Positions 22,101 through 32,573 of a stretch of DNA of 64,000 nucleotides are shown here, in pieces. Under the pieces are notes generated by a model. That model did no database searches, was not told where the DNA came from, and saw nothing but the letters and a program-made list of their open reading frames with translations. Source of the stretch: Falciphora oryzae (taxonomy: Eukaryota; Ascomycota; Sordariomycetes; Magnaporthales; Magnaporthaceae); contig JNVV01000062.1 of the NCBI GenBank assembly GCA_000733355.1, positions 64,440-128,439 of the forward strand, in the 5' to 3' direction. The position numbers and the translations under genes are program-made. Within the stretch, counting starts at the first letter, position 1, and each line of letters begins with the position of its first letter.

Positions 22101-23378
22101 ATGGCTTTCAAGCTTGTGGCTGCCCTTGTTGCCCTCGCGGCTGTCGCGGGTGCTGTTGTCTCGCCCGACATGAGCTGCGGTGGAACCAACAAGTACACTT
22201 GCCCCGACGGAGCCGACGCCAAGTGTTGCAGCTCCTACGGGTGGTGGTATGTCGCCACGGCCGTCGCTTTGCAGCATCCATCTCAATCTTTACCCATCCC
22301 GTCTTTGCTAACACGTACACCCACCACGCAACAGCGGCTCCGGCTCGGCCTTCTGCGGTGTGGGCTGCCAGAGCGCCTTCGGCAAATGCGACAACGTCAA
22401 GGCCTCGGCGGCCAACGCCAGCCCTGACGGCACCTGCGGCGGCAAGACAGGCTACAACTGCAAGGGCACCGCCTACGGCGAATGCTGCAGCCCCTACGGC
22501 TACTGCGGCTCGTCCGTCTTCCACTGCGGCCAGGGCTGCGACCCCAAGTACGGCACCTGCACCACCGGCAGCTCCAACACCAACGGCGCTCCCACCGTCA
22601 GCATGGACGGCACCTGCGGCGGCGAGAACGGCTTCACCTGCGCCGGCTCGACCGTGGGTTCCTGCTGCAGCTCCTACGGGTACTGCGGCGACAGCGACGC
22701 GCACTGCGGCGACGGTTGCGACCCTAAGTTCGGAAAGTGCAACCGCGTCAGCGGCGGCGCTGGCAACTCCACCGAGCCCGCCGCGAGCCCTTCATCTTCC
22801 AGCACCGCCGGCAAGGTGTCGCCCAATGGGACCTGCTCCGGGAACAAGGGCTACGTCTGCCCCAAGAGCCAGTGCTGGTAAGTCGCTTTTAACGCCTGAA
22901 AAAAATTGCTACTCTCCCCTAGTTCCTTTCCGACATGATACACTAACCCAACCCTCCCCCCAAACACAGCTCCTCCAGCAACACCTGCGGCACGGCCTCG
23001 ACCTTCTGCGACTGGGGCTGCCAGTCGGCCTTCGGCCAGTGCAACGCCTGCCCGGGCAGCTCCTGCGACGGCACCGTGGCGGCCAACAAGGCGGTCGCCT
23101 GCCCGGCCGACAACAACAAGTGCACGACGCGCTCGAACCGCCGGTTCCAGATCAACTGCGGCGCCCTTGCCGTCGCAAGCACCACGCTCATCACGGCCTC
23201 GGCCACGACGCTCGATGCGTGCATCAACGCCTGCGCCGCAAACGCAGAGTGCGTCGCCGCCAGCCTCACGAGCGGCGCCGAGCCCGTCTGCGCCCTGCTG
23301 GCGACCTACGGCGGCCCCTCTACCCTCGCCAGCGCCATCGGCACCCACGCCTACCTCAAGACGGGCACCTGCGCTTAA
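22101..23378 (+). CDS. Secreted chitin-binding protein with four CBM18 (hevein-type) domains
   Basis: Three exons: 22101-22246, 22335-22877 and 22970-23378, giving 365 residues. Introns have donors GTATGT and GTAAGT, branch sites TGCTAAC and CACTAAC, and acceptors ACAG and CACAG. A signal peptide covers residues 1-20. Four hevein-type domains follow, at about 26-67, 83-124, 143-184 and 216-254, each with the CCSxYGYCG-like core and eight cysteines. Both introns fall at the same point inside a hevein core (domains 1 and 4). The C-terminal part (about 265-365) has six or more cysteines, in FQINCGAL, ACINACAANAECVAA and VCALL, and resembles a PAN/apple-like fold. It binds chitin oligomers, and could protect the cell wall or mask chitin fragments from a host or rival. 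There is no catalytic domain. Confidence 0.88.
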
Positions 23379-23517
23379 GCTAGCGAGGAAGTTCCTTGTG
23401 GTTGGGGGCATTTGTTGGAAGTAGGTGGTCGATGGTGCGAGAAAAAAAAGGAAACGATCTTTTGGTTCATGTAGACGTGGGGAGTTGAGTGGGAGGTGTC
23501 TTTCTTTGGCTTCTACA

Positions 23518-23606
23518 CCACAGGCGTCTCGACAGGCAACGCAAAAATATTAGGCTTTTTAGAAAAAAAAAACGTGCACAGGCGTCTAGACAGGTAACCA
23601 AAAATT
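23518..23606. repeat. Direct repeat pair beside the tRNA gene
   Basis: CACAGGCGTCTCGACAGGCA and the next 10 bases, at about 23518, recur with a few changes at about 23577 (CACAGGCGTCTAGACAGGTA). The units are about 30 bases long and 59 bases apart, and the second lies about 20 bases past the 3' end of the tRNA gene. They may mark an old insertion near the tRNA. Confidence 0.5.
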
Positions 23607-23627
23607 TGCAAAAATAAGAACATGGGA

Positions 23628-23701
23628 TGATCGAACCCAGGATCGAACTGAGGACCTTGAGCGTGTTAAGCTCACGTGATAACCAACTACACCATCCGAC
23701 C
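23628..23701 (-). tRNA. tRNA-Val (anticodon AAC)
   Basis: A 74-base tRNA without an intron. The acceptor arms GGTCGGA and TTCGATC pair along seven bases (two G-U), with discriminator A. The D arm contains GTGTAGTTGGTTATCAC, the anticodon stem is TGAGC/GCTCA with loop TTAACAC, giving anticodon AAC for valine GTT/GTC codons. The T arm carries the standard GTTCGATCC. The CCA end is not encoded, as usual in eukaryotes. A short T-run flanks it downstream only weakly. Confidence 0.93.
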
Positions 23702-24079
23702 CTTTGTTCTCGAGTCAGCATCGCGGAGTCGCACATCTTAACCTCGATTCTCGCGACGTATTGTTACGCCTCCACAGCACTTACGATTCAGGGGCTGGGC
23801 AGTAGGGAGTCGAGACGCGGAAGATCACGCGGAACGGTCTGAGATGTCCCGCAGTATCACCTGGCATTAGGCTCAGGACGAGGCTTTTGGGTCTTTTAGG
23901 GAGTGTGTCAAAGGGTACGTTCTGCGCACACAGCCGCCACACATTGTGCCGCTGATCCATTTGCTTTCTAGGCCATCGATACGCCAGGTTCATTCTCCCG
24001 TCTGCCCTGCTACGACAACCGGCAATGCGTCTCTGACTGTATTGCTCCCTCCAGGAGCTTGACCCATCTACATGCGAAG

Positions 24080-24491
24080 CGTCGCTCGTCAGCCATAAGA
24101 TATGCGTACATTCTATGCAGCCGGTTACATACCCAATCCTCCCCCCCACAAAGTTCGCTCCCTGCGGCGGGCGCGAAGACAGCACCTCGTCGTCGTCGAG
24201 GATGCCGGCCTTCACGAACCAGAAGTCGGGCGCGGCGCTCGAGCGTGGAGCCGCGCGATGTGCAGAAGTGGCTCGTCATGCGGCTGCCGCTGTTGACCGC
24301 CGTAACGAATGTCCCAAGGCTCTTGTCCTCGCCCTTTGATGTCACGGTCGCCAAGGCGGCGTTGACGACCCGGTTCGGACCAAAGACGCTGCCGGATATC
24401 TCGATCGCCGAGCGTGGTGTTAGTACGACTCCCTCGTCAGCAGTTAGAGGCTTGGGGATTACTTCACCTTGCGGCAGTCGCGGCAGTGGCA
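24080..24491 (-). pseudogene. GFA / Mss4-like (glutathione-dependent formaldehyde-activating type) gene remnant
   Basis: On the minus strand the start of the family is visible as CHCRDCRKV at 24491, followed by a stop. A second frame carries FVTAVNSGSRMTSHFCTSRGSTLE, matching the second half of GFA domains, where the usual CxxCG has become CTSRG. The next frame gives KAGILDDDEVLS near 24215, a typical late motif. The frame changes twice within 300 bases. These proteins are small zinc-binding enzymes of about 130-190 residues. With the broken second zinc pair, stop and frameshifts, this copy is dead. Precise ends are uncertain. Confidence 0.65.
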
Positions 24492-25437
24492 GGTGACCTA
24501 TCGAAGTAGAACGGAGAGGTCAGTATCTGACGTCGCGCCTAGCCGCCATACCCGAAGCCCGCAGTCAGGATCGCGGATTGGGGAAACGTGAAGCATAGGC
24601 GATAGGAATCACCACACCCGCAGGCGCACCCGAGGACGATATTTCGGCGGCACCACAATAACACGAGCCGGTAGGCATTTTGCGTGGCTGGCTGAGGTGG
24701 TATGGTTTTATCGTGTAGAACCAGAAGGCGGTGCGTCCACAGGAGGGTGGCTTCGAGGGATTGGCTTGAAAATGGTGACAGTGGACGGAATTGCTTCGTT
24801 ATTGCTACCGGCACGCTTCTTCGCTCCCTTTTAGATCAGGTGCCCAAACGGCTGCAAGTTCCATTATCTAGGACGGCGGAAGCTTCTCGGGGTCTGGATC
24901 TGCAGGTCGGGAGCGAGCTTCACGGTGTTCGGCGCCATCGACCTACATCTTTGCGCCGTCACTAGTCCTTAGAAACCTGCCCCTTTCGACGCCATGCATG
25001 CCTATCGCCCCACCATGCATTCTCTCAAGCTGCACTCCATCTTTTTCCAGCTTTTCTTGCGGCTGAAAAGCTGGTAGCGATTACCCCCTTGCATCCACCC
25101 TGCTGGCGACGAAACGGGCGGTTTTCTGCGAGCTTCCCAGCTTTTTCAGCTACCGCACGCTTCCAGTTTCCAGTCAGGGGAATTTTGGACGAGATTGGAT
25201 AAGAGAAAATTTTGTGATGATATTGCAGCCAAGGAAAAGCACGATAGCACTTCCGCTGTGGTATGGAGCGTACAGTTCCATTTAATGCCACGCTAACCTG
25301 TTTGCCACCAAACACAGACCGCTCGTAACGCCATGGACGAACAGAATCTGGCCGTCGTCTCAGAACCCCACCCGTCAGGTGTCAGACCAAAGACGCAAAG
25401 CAGCAGCTTGACCTGACAGCTTTGGGAGACCAGTTAA
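24492..25437. other. Intergenic
   Basis: Nothing supportable found. Frames shorter than 100 codons overlap on both strands and carry no motif. The right end is the 3' side of the secreted cysteine-rich gene. Confidence 0.4.
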
Positions 25438-26132
25438 TCACTTTGGAGTCTGTCCCGCGGGCTGCTGTCCTGCGGGCTGATCTCCCGCCTTGGCCGGTGG
25501 TGCCTTTTCCGCCGGCTTCTTGGGCTCAGCAGGCTTCTTATCCATCTTCGCCTGCGCCTGTTTGACGTCCTCGGGCTTAGACTTGCATGTCAGCGTGCGG
25601 GTAGTCCCGTCTGGGCAGTTGAGGCCAGCGCATATCATTGTCGGCATCTTGAAACTCGTTATCTCCTCGATGATGCATTCTGCACCTTCAGACACGCACT
25701 GGACACCATGATGCCGTTAGTCTCTTCCCGAATCATCAGGGGAGCCGTACTCTGATATGTTCGGCGTGCTGCTCCACCTCGGGGTCACTCACCGGATCGT
25801 TGCACACGGGGTTAGAGGGCCTGGGCTCCTTGAAGTCTAAGAGGAGGGGACCACCCCGCGATGATGTGAAGGGGGCGATCGCTCCTGGAGTCTTAGGGCG
25901 GCACTCCCACTTCCCGTCTGCACCATCGCGCTTGTGGCACGCCTGTTCGGAGGCCTCTGGTTAGCAAGAAGGATCACTAGCCATCATGCATTATCTGAGC
26001 AAAGGTAAATTTTGGAAACTCACGCCAGCATGGAGCCTGTTGTTGGTGGTTGCCGGGTTGAGGAAAGGGACTGCTGACACTAGAAGTGGAAGCAAGGCCA
26101 GGAAAACGGCAGAAGCGGCTTTAGTCTGCATG
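25438..26132 (-). CDS. Small secreted cysteine-rich protein with a Lys/Pro-rich tail
   Basis: Three exons on the minus strand: 26132-26025 plus one base (to 26024), 25956-25793 and 25698-25438; the total of 534 bases gives 177 residues. Intron 1 (26023-25957) has donor GTGAGT and acceptor CCAG; intron 2 (25792-25699) has donor GTGAGT, branch GACTAAC and acceptor CCAG. A signal peptide covers about residues 1-22 (MQTKAASAVFLALLPLLVSA). The mature chain has nine cysteines in a spaced pattern, including NDPCVSEGAEC and ICAGLNC. The last 35 residues are hydrophilic repeats of KKPAEPKKPAEKAPPAK and QPAGQ type. I do not recognise the family. The build is that of a small secreted effector-like or wall-associated protein. 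The join of exon 1 to 2 is the least certain part. Confidence 0.7.
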
Positions 26133-26666
26133 GTGATCAAATAAGGCGAAGCTGTTTTGTGGTGCTTTTTGGTTTGCTTTTTTGGGGATCGAAAACTGGT
26201 TTCAACGTTGGGAGATGATAATCGGTGGGCAATAAAAGGCCCAAGGTGTTCTCATGATCAACAACCTTATAACTACATCACGTTGCGTGGTTCACAGGAT
26301 TCGAATTACTCTAGGACCACAATACATGTAAATTGTTGCGGCACTGGCGTTAGTCACAGCTTAATCCCCATAAATCCTTTGCCGGCGCAGACTGATGGTT
26401 TTGAGATCAATGAACGCAGGCCCAGTTGAATCAACCGACTGCTGCTTACTTTCCATGCAGGGTTCCCGCCATTGATACACGGTCGCGACCGCCGTAAAGC
26501 GGCGCCTCGCTACGCTGGAAATGCATGGTGCCGTCTAGCACAGCCGCACAAGGGCGAGTAAGCCATTGAGGCTCTTCCATATTCGTCACATTGAACTCCA
26601 TGCTAACTGTGCCGGAGCTCCCTCTATCCACGATCCTCCGACTCTTCCGTCACCAGCTTCGAGCCA
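26133..26666. other. Intergenic between divergent genes
   Basis: This stretch separates the minus-strand secreted gene from the plus-strand F-box/ankyrin remnant and would hold both promoters. No motif is strong enough to call. Confidence 0.35.
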
Positions 26667-28438
26667 TGAAGCAATTCCATTTCAACAAGCTCTCCCCTGA
26701 GCTCGGCCACGCGATTCTGGTCGCGGCGGTGCGCGCGCCCTTCGCCTGCGTCTGGTCTCGCGCGCGTTCGCCGAGGCGGTCACCATCGCCATCTTCGACT
26801 CGGACATGCTCTATGCCTTTGGCGACGACTACGTCCCGCCGATGCTGCGCTACTATCTGGAGTGGCACATCTTCTCGCGGAGCAGGGCGCTCAAACCCCA
26901 CCTTCGCCTCTTCAAGCAGGTCGCCACGAGCATCGCGCGATATCGCCTTCAGCGGAGCGGACAGGAGGACGACGACGAGCGCCTCAATGCCGAAGTTGCG
27001 ACCTGCGTCAGGGCCCTGTGCCAGGCATTCCCAGGCCTTTGGCGCCCCGCACCGCTTGTGCACGCCTCAGCACCTGGAGGCCCCATGCGAACTGCGGTGT
27101 CTTCGGCTCACCGCCCGACGCCGCCTCTCCGCCGGTCGATGAGTCAGACCTGGAGTTCAAGCAAACGCTGCTGTCGGCTGCGGCATACCTCGACGAAGTT
27201 GATTTGGTGGTCGACCTACTGCGCCAGGGCGCAGGCCACGATTACTCGGAGTACGCTTTGCTCTCAGAGCCCCCGTGTACCAGTTTGATTTCGCTGTGTT
27301 CATTCCCGCACAACACCCGCTGACCTTGAGGACTCATCTCTGTGGCAGCAACCTGTTCTTAACGCCAGTCGAGGCTGCTGCAAGCGGAGGAAGTGTCCGG
27401 ACTGTATCCTTTCTGCTCGCTGGGGAAGTCAGCCCAACACACCTCCTAAATCCTTATACCGTAAACCATGGCAGTTGTCTCCGAGAGCAGGCCATTAGGA
27501 GCGCACTGCTCGGGGATAGTCCAAACGCACTTGAGATCGTCAATCTCGTTCTAGCCATCCCACCGCCTCTCCGCAAAGATCCCCTTCTCGTGGTGGACAG
27601 ACGGGCTTGGGCAGAAGGGCTGTACCGCTGCGGGATGGTACTGGATGCCCTTGAGACCGCACCGCCCAGTCTAGCCTTGGCGACAGCGCGTCGCTGCCTG
27701 GATTTCCTGCTCGGACAGCCATTTCTGGGCACACCACACCCTGGCTGCGTGTGCAAGCAAAACGAACAGAAGTTTAAAAGGCGGCGGATGAGACGGCGGT
27801 GGATGTTGGCGCGCCGCCGGATGGGTGCGGCGTTCTGCGCCAACGCGGAGGTGATGGCCTACGTGCTCAACCGGTACTGTTGTGAGCCCGGGAGCGACGG
27901 TGCCCTCCCGACAGCGGACAAGAGCTGGCCACCCGGAGACCATGTGCTCTACATGATGCTTGGCGAGGCCGCGCAACAGGGGCGCGCTGAGGCGGCGACC
28001 TGGACCCTTTCGAACACGGCGGCGGATCACACGGTGGATGTCTCGTGGCCTTCGTTCCTCGAGCAGGCCACGCGCTACATCGAGGGGCCTTACGTGGATG
28101 AAGAGCTGGTCAGGAAAGATGGTGCCTAGTCGATCCTCAGAAAGGCCGCGCGAGGCGGTTCCCTCCGAATCTTGGAGATGGTACTGGCTGTGTACGAGGA
28201 GAAGATGGGAGAGCCGGAACGTCGGAACGAAGTTGAAGAGTGGCTGAGGAGTGTAGTAGTACAGGCCCTGGTGGTGGCTGCCGAGAGGGAACACGATGCT
28301 GTGGCACACCAGCTGGTGGAACTGGCCCGAAAGCTCGACGTCGACACTCGCCCGGCGCTGGAGGAAGCAAGATCTAAAGGGTTGCAGTCGATGGTTGCCT
28401 TGTGCCCAGCCTCCGAGCCGCCTCACAGCTCCGTCTAG
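26667..28438 (+). pseudogene. F-box/ankyrin-repeat type protein gene, frameshifted
   Basis: Starting at ATG 26667, MKQFHFNKLSPELGHAIL looks like an F-box opening. After about 25 residues the frame breaks and resumes one base off as RLRLVSRAFAEAV. The sequence then shifts again near 27050-27130 (ESDLEFKQTLLSAAAYLDEV, an ankyrin-like unit) and once more near 27290. From there TPVEAAASGGSVRTVSFLL and ALEIVNLVL continue in one frame to TAG 28127. Beyond that stop the same frame goes on with ILRKAARGGSLRILEMVL, another ankyrin-like unit, and ends at TAG 28436. With at least three shifts and an internal stop it is probably dead, though one shift could hide an intron. F-box proteins normally pick targets for ubiquitination; ankyrin units bind partners. 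Confidence 0.65.
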
Positions 28439-30908
28439 GCTTATCATCCAGCGCGGAACTGACCTTTCCCCGGAGGCTTTTCCGAATAGTCTCTTGGCTG
28501 AGGGAGCGTACTGGGGAGAGCGAGATGCACGTCGGCCCTATCAACCCGACGACCAGCACACTTGCACCGGCTATCAAGAGTTCTGGGCCCAGGTCTAAGC
28601 GCTAGATGCGACTGGTCAAGGTCTTTCGAGGCGGGCAGCCGCCAGACTTGGCCGATATCAATTGGCCCAGCAACGATTAACTTGGGGTCGACAACAGGCG
28701 CGAGTGCAAGCAAGCATGGATTCTGGCAATCTCCATTTTCTGGACGAACCCCCACATGATCTTGGCCAAACGCGTCGTCGCGTCACGTCCCAATCCAACA
28801 AGGTTTTCCTGCCAATTGGGGCGCTAGTCATGCCAGGGGCTCCCAGACGAGCATCGACGTTTCGTGGAAGGCTGCTTACTCTGGGGACGTCACTTTGCAC
28901 TGACAATATCAACGTTTTTATATGTGGCATCAAAAGCCCCTGACCGGCAGATGGATCGCGACGCTGGCAGCTGTCGTCGGACAGGTCTTACTCGGGCAGT
29001 GACCAATTCATAACGGGAGTAGTATGATCTAGATATTTTCCCCAATCCTACCTAGCGCCGGCAGACGAGATATTGCACCTCAGCGCGCGGCTATTTATCG
29101 AATCACTGCACGGGCCGCCGACTTGGGCAGCTTGGATCCATTGGGAGATGAGCCCGCCCTGGGGGAGGAGCTGGTGGATGTCGACGGGAAGCGTGCACGG
29201 TGTCTGTTGCGGAGCCAGGGCGGGAACTCCAGCGAGAGGCAGCGACACGGCCCGTGTGGTCGGCACAATGCGATTATCACATCACGACGATATTCTCCGA
29301 CGGTGGCGACTTGAAGCCGTCACGAACCTGTTACTAAACATCCGAAGAATTAGTTTCTCCTCGAGGGGGATGGGGAGGGCAGCGGACGGCCAAGCCAAGG
29401 ACGGGAGTGACGGCACAAAGCGCGACTCGCACAAAAGACGAGCATGGGAGCCTGTGCCCAGACGTCTTGGCCGAACCAGCAGAAGACGTCTGCGCGCGAG
29501 TCGTGATGCCGCCTCTACTTGCGTGCCTACCTATGCACGCGTGATTAGGGTCTGCCATGGGACACCTTGTGCCGGCAGGGAGGGGTGCCGCGCGATTGCC
29601 TTGTTCGTGGACCGACTGTTGGACTCTTCCTCCTTCATGCCCCACGCCACAGCCAGGGCACACGCTCAGGGCAAGACATGGCGTCCTTGCCTGGCCCTGC
29701 CATATGCCCTCCACCGCCCCACGCCACCACCCAGAATCCTGCTGGCGGATGTTCTTCCGCGTGCAAGCGAAGATTGGATAGGCATCGTGGCCTCCCACAT
29801 CAACTTCAGAAGCAGGCCCGGGCGGGGAGACACGCTTCTCCTGGTCGGGGTCGACTCGGCGCCTACGGTGAAGATACCTCGGCCGGCCTTCATGCCTAAC
29901 CATCACCGTACTGTCCCGAGCGGTTCAATGGGAATGGATAGACCAAAGACGCTAGCGTGAGGCTCGTCGGCATATCCTTGCTGACGTCTCTCGGAGCTCT
30001 TGGGAATCTTGACACGATGGCACTCTTAAGCTTATCTAAACACTCCGATCCTACCAGAGCGAAATGAGACAGGGTCAGCCTGCATGTCATCGCGGTGCGA
30101 CTGACGTCCAGCCTGCATACCCGACATGTATGGTTTGCTCGTGCACACCCCCTTCACCCTGCTCATCAAACTGTATTCTTTTAATATCATCATTGGACCG
30201 CTAGCCAATCGCAACTGCAGCGCATTACCTACATAAGGAATAGCCTCCCTGTTCGCCATTCCTCCCTGCCAACCGAAGTGGCGACCATCACGGCATGTGA
30301 GCTGCACCACCCGCCCTTTGGGTACGGAATTTTCCGCCCCATCCAAGGCACAGCGATTCTAATAGATGTTTCGTCCCAGCGGAGGCGCCTCTTGCCCAGA
30401 GCAACAAAATCCCACGCGTAGCTGGTGAGGTGCTGCTTGTCCCAGACTTCCAAGGCGATCTGATGCACAGACCGCGGCAGACGGGACCCAGCAGAGAGGG
30501 TCACCGTTACCTCGAGGGACTGATCGAGTAATAATGCGGTACTTGGTCTGCACGGCCCGTCCCACCTTGACAGTCACGAAAACCAAGGGCCCGCCGGTAT
30601 ACCATGCTACGGACTGGGGAGTATTCGTGGCCCCTTGCCGGCGATGGATGATCACCAAAGTCCCCTGGGGGGGACACGATGATTCGAGTCAAGCCAGCGA
30701 GCAGGATACATACCTACCTAGATATATCTGTCCGTCCCGCCCCTGACTGACTTGCCTGGGCTCCCCCTCGCCGTTTGTTCTTGAGGGGGCCGATCAACGC
30801 CAGGGGCAAACCGGCGATTCCAAACTCGAACATCCTCCAGAACACGCAGCCGCCAGGAACCTGGTGTCCCCTTTTTGGAGCTAGCGACGGAAACGACACG
30901 GCCAAGTC
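28439..30908. other. Long intergenic stretch
   Basis: About 2.5 kb with no gene I can support. The longest frame, 29073-29960 on the plus strand (295 codons), is arginine- and serine-rich, has no recognisable domain, and overlaps a 190-codon frame on the other strand. That is usual for G+C-rich non-coding DNA. The sequence shows no RIP-type stops. Confidence 0.4.
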
Positions 30909-32573
30909 ATGGACAACTCGACGACAGCGGCTGGGCCGCCTCCGGGGCCGCCGCCCCCGCCCTTCAAGATCTACCTGCCGGGAGAGCGGCCGGACGAGCA
31001 GAGGGGTCCCGAGATCATCGGAACGACCGTCACGCTTACCGCCCTGGCACTGATCATTGTTGCCCTGCGGGTTTACGTCAAGTTCAAGTTCAGCGGCGGC
31101 CTCGCTATCGAGGACTACCTGATGGTCCTTGCAGTGGTCCGTTGGCCCCACCAGCTCCTACAGCACGGAGGTACTTACGTGGGCGTAGAGAGCAGCTAGC
31201 TGACTTGAATGGGGCCAATATAGATCGTCCTTTGGGGCATGGTCGGTACCGTCATCGCCCAGGTGCGCGTGGGAGCCGGGCGCCACATCGAATACATCAA
31301 GCCCCACGAACTCGTTTCCGCGATGCACCTCAACTTCGCCACCCAGCCCACAGTCCTCATCGCGCTGTGCTTCGCCCGAGTTAGCGTTTGCTTTTTCCTG
31401 CTCAGGTTCGCTCAGTCCAAGCGGATCAGGTGGACGATTCACATCTCGGCGTTCCTCACTATACTTATCACCGTCGTTGGTTGCGGTAAGCTCCCTTCTT
31501 TCTTTAGTGACGTACACCGGTACCGGTGTGGGGTTGCAAACGATGCGAAACAAAAGACTTGCGCAGTAGCGGCAATACTGACGAGAGTCGGGTGGACCAG
31601 TGCAAACCATGACGCAGTGCAGGCCCTTGGCCTTTATCTGGGACAAATCCATCCCCGGAGGCCAGTGTGTGTCGCAGAACTATCTGGTCCTTTCCTCCTA
31701 CATCAGCTCTGCGATTTCGTGCGCCATCGACTTTGTCCTCGCGGCGCTGCCGATTCCCATGCTGTGGAACGTGCAGCTCAACCTGAGAGTGAAGCTTGCT
31801 GTTATTGGTATTCTCTCACTCGGATTCTTGTGAGTTTGCCTTCTTTCTTCCTCTGGATACCTAGGCTGGCATTGTCCCGAGTCTGGACTGACACATCCTC
31901 CTCCTTCCCCAGCACCGCGGCCGCCGCCATCGTCAAGACGGTCGCGCTGACGAAATGGGGCCTGCTGGGCGACTACATGTGGGACACGGCCGACATCACT
32001 ATGTGGTACGTGGCCGAGATCGCCGTCGCCATCATGGCCGGCTCCATCCCTTGTCTCAAGCCGCTCTTCAAGACGCTCCTGGCGACCACACGGCGGTACG
32101 GCAGCGGCAGCAAGCCGCCCAGCAACTACGTCTGCAGCTGCGGCAAGCCGTACATGCAGGGCGCCAGCGCCAGCGACAGCGCGAGCCGCAACCGCAGCGC
32201 GGGCAACACGCTGGGCTCCAAGGGCTTCGGCGCGGACAGCGGCAGCCGGGGCGCCCGCAAGCCCGCGGACCCCTACAGCATCACCAACATCGCCGGCGCC
32301 GGCGACGACGAGTTCGAGATGTACTCGCCGACCAGCAGCGGGCGCAAGGTGCCGGCGTCGATCGACACGGCCCTGCCGCCGGGCATCGCCATCAGCACGG
32401 CCGAGAGGACGCCCACGAGGGCCTCGGACGAGGACGCCATGATCCAGCGGTTAGACGCCGGGCACCGATCGCGCTCGCCGCCGGGCGCCATCACGCGGAC
32501 CACACATATCGCCGTCTCTGTGGACGAAGCAGACAAGGCAGACAGGGAAAAGAGCATCAGGCATATGGTTTAG
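30909..32573 (+). CDS. SAT4/Pth11-like seven-helix membrane protein
   Basis: Four exons: 30909-31136, 31224-31485, 31601-31829 and 31913-32573, giving 459 residues. The first donor (GTCCGT) is unusual but keeps the frame. The others are GTAAGC and GTGAGT, with CTGAC branch sites. A short proline-rich N-terminus precedes helices beginning VTLTALALIIVALRVYVKF. EDYLMVLAV, GAGRHIEY, CRPLAFIWDKSIPGGQC and FVLAALPIPMLWN follow in the order of the fungal rhodopsin-like SAT4 family that includes Pth11. There is no CFEM domain. The cytosolic tail of about 160 residues is Ser/Gly/Arg-rich. Such proteins are proposed surface sensors in the plasma membrane; the ligand is unknown. Confidence 0.88.

Noticed and set aside
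22108..22704. Ala/Val/Gly-rich minus-strand frame
   Set aside because: Shadow of the cysteine-rich CBM18 exons.
29073..29960. 295-codon plus-strand frame
   Set aside because: No domain, no signal peptide, Arg/Ser/His-rich, and overlapped by a 190-codon frame on the other strand; typical of G+C-rich spacer.
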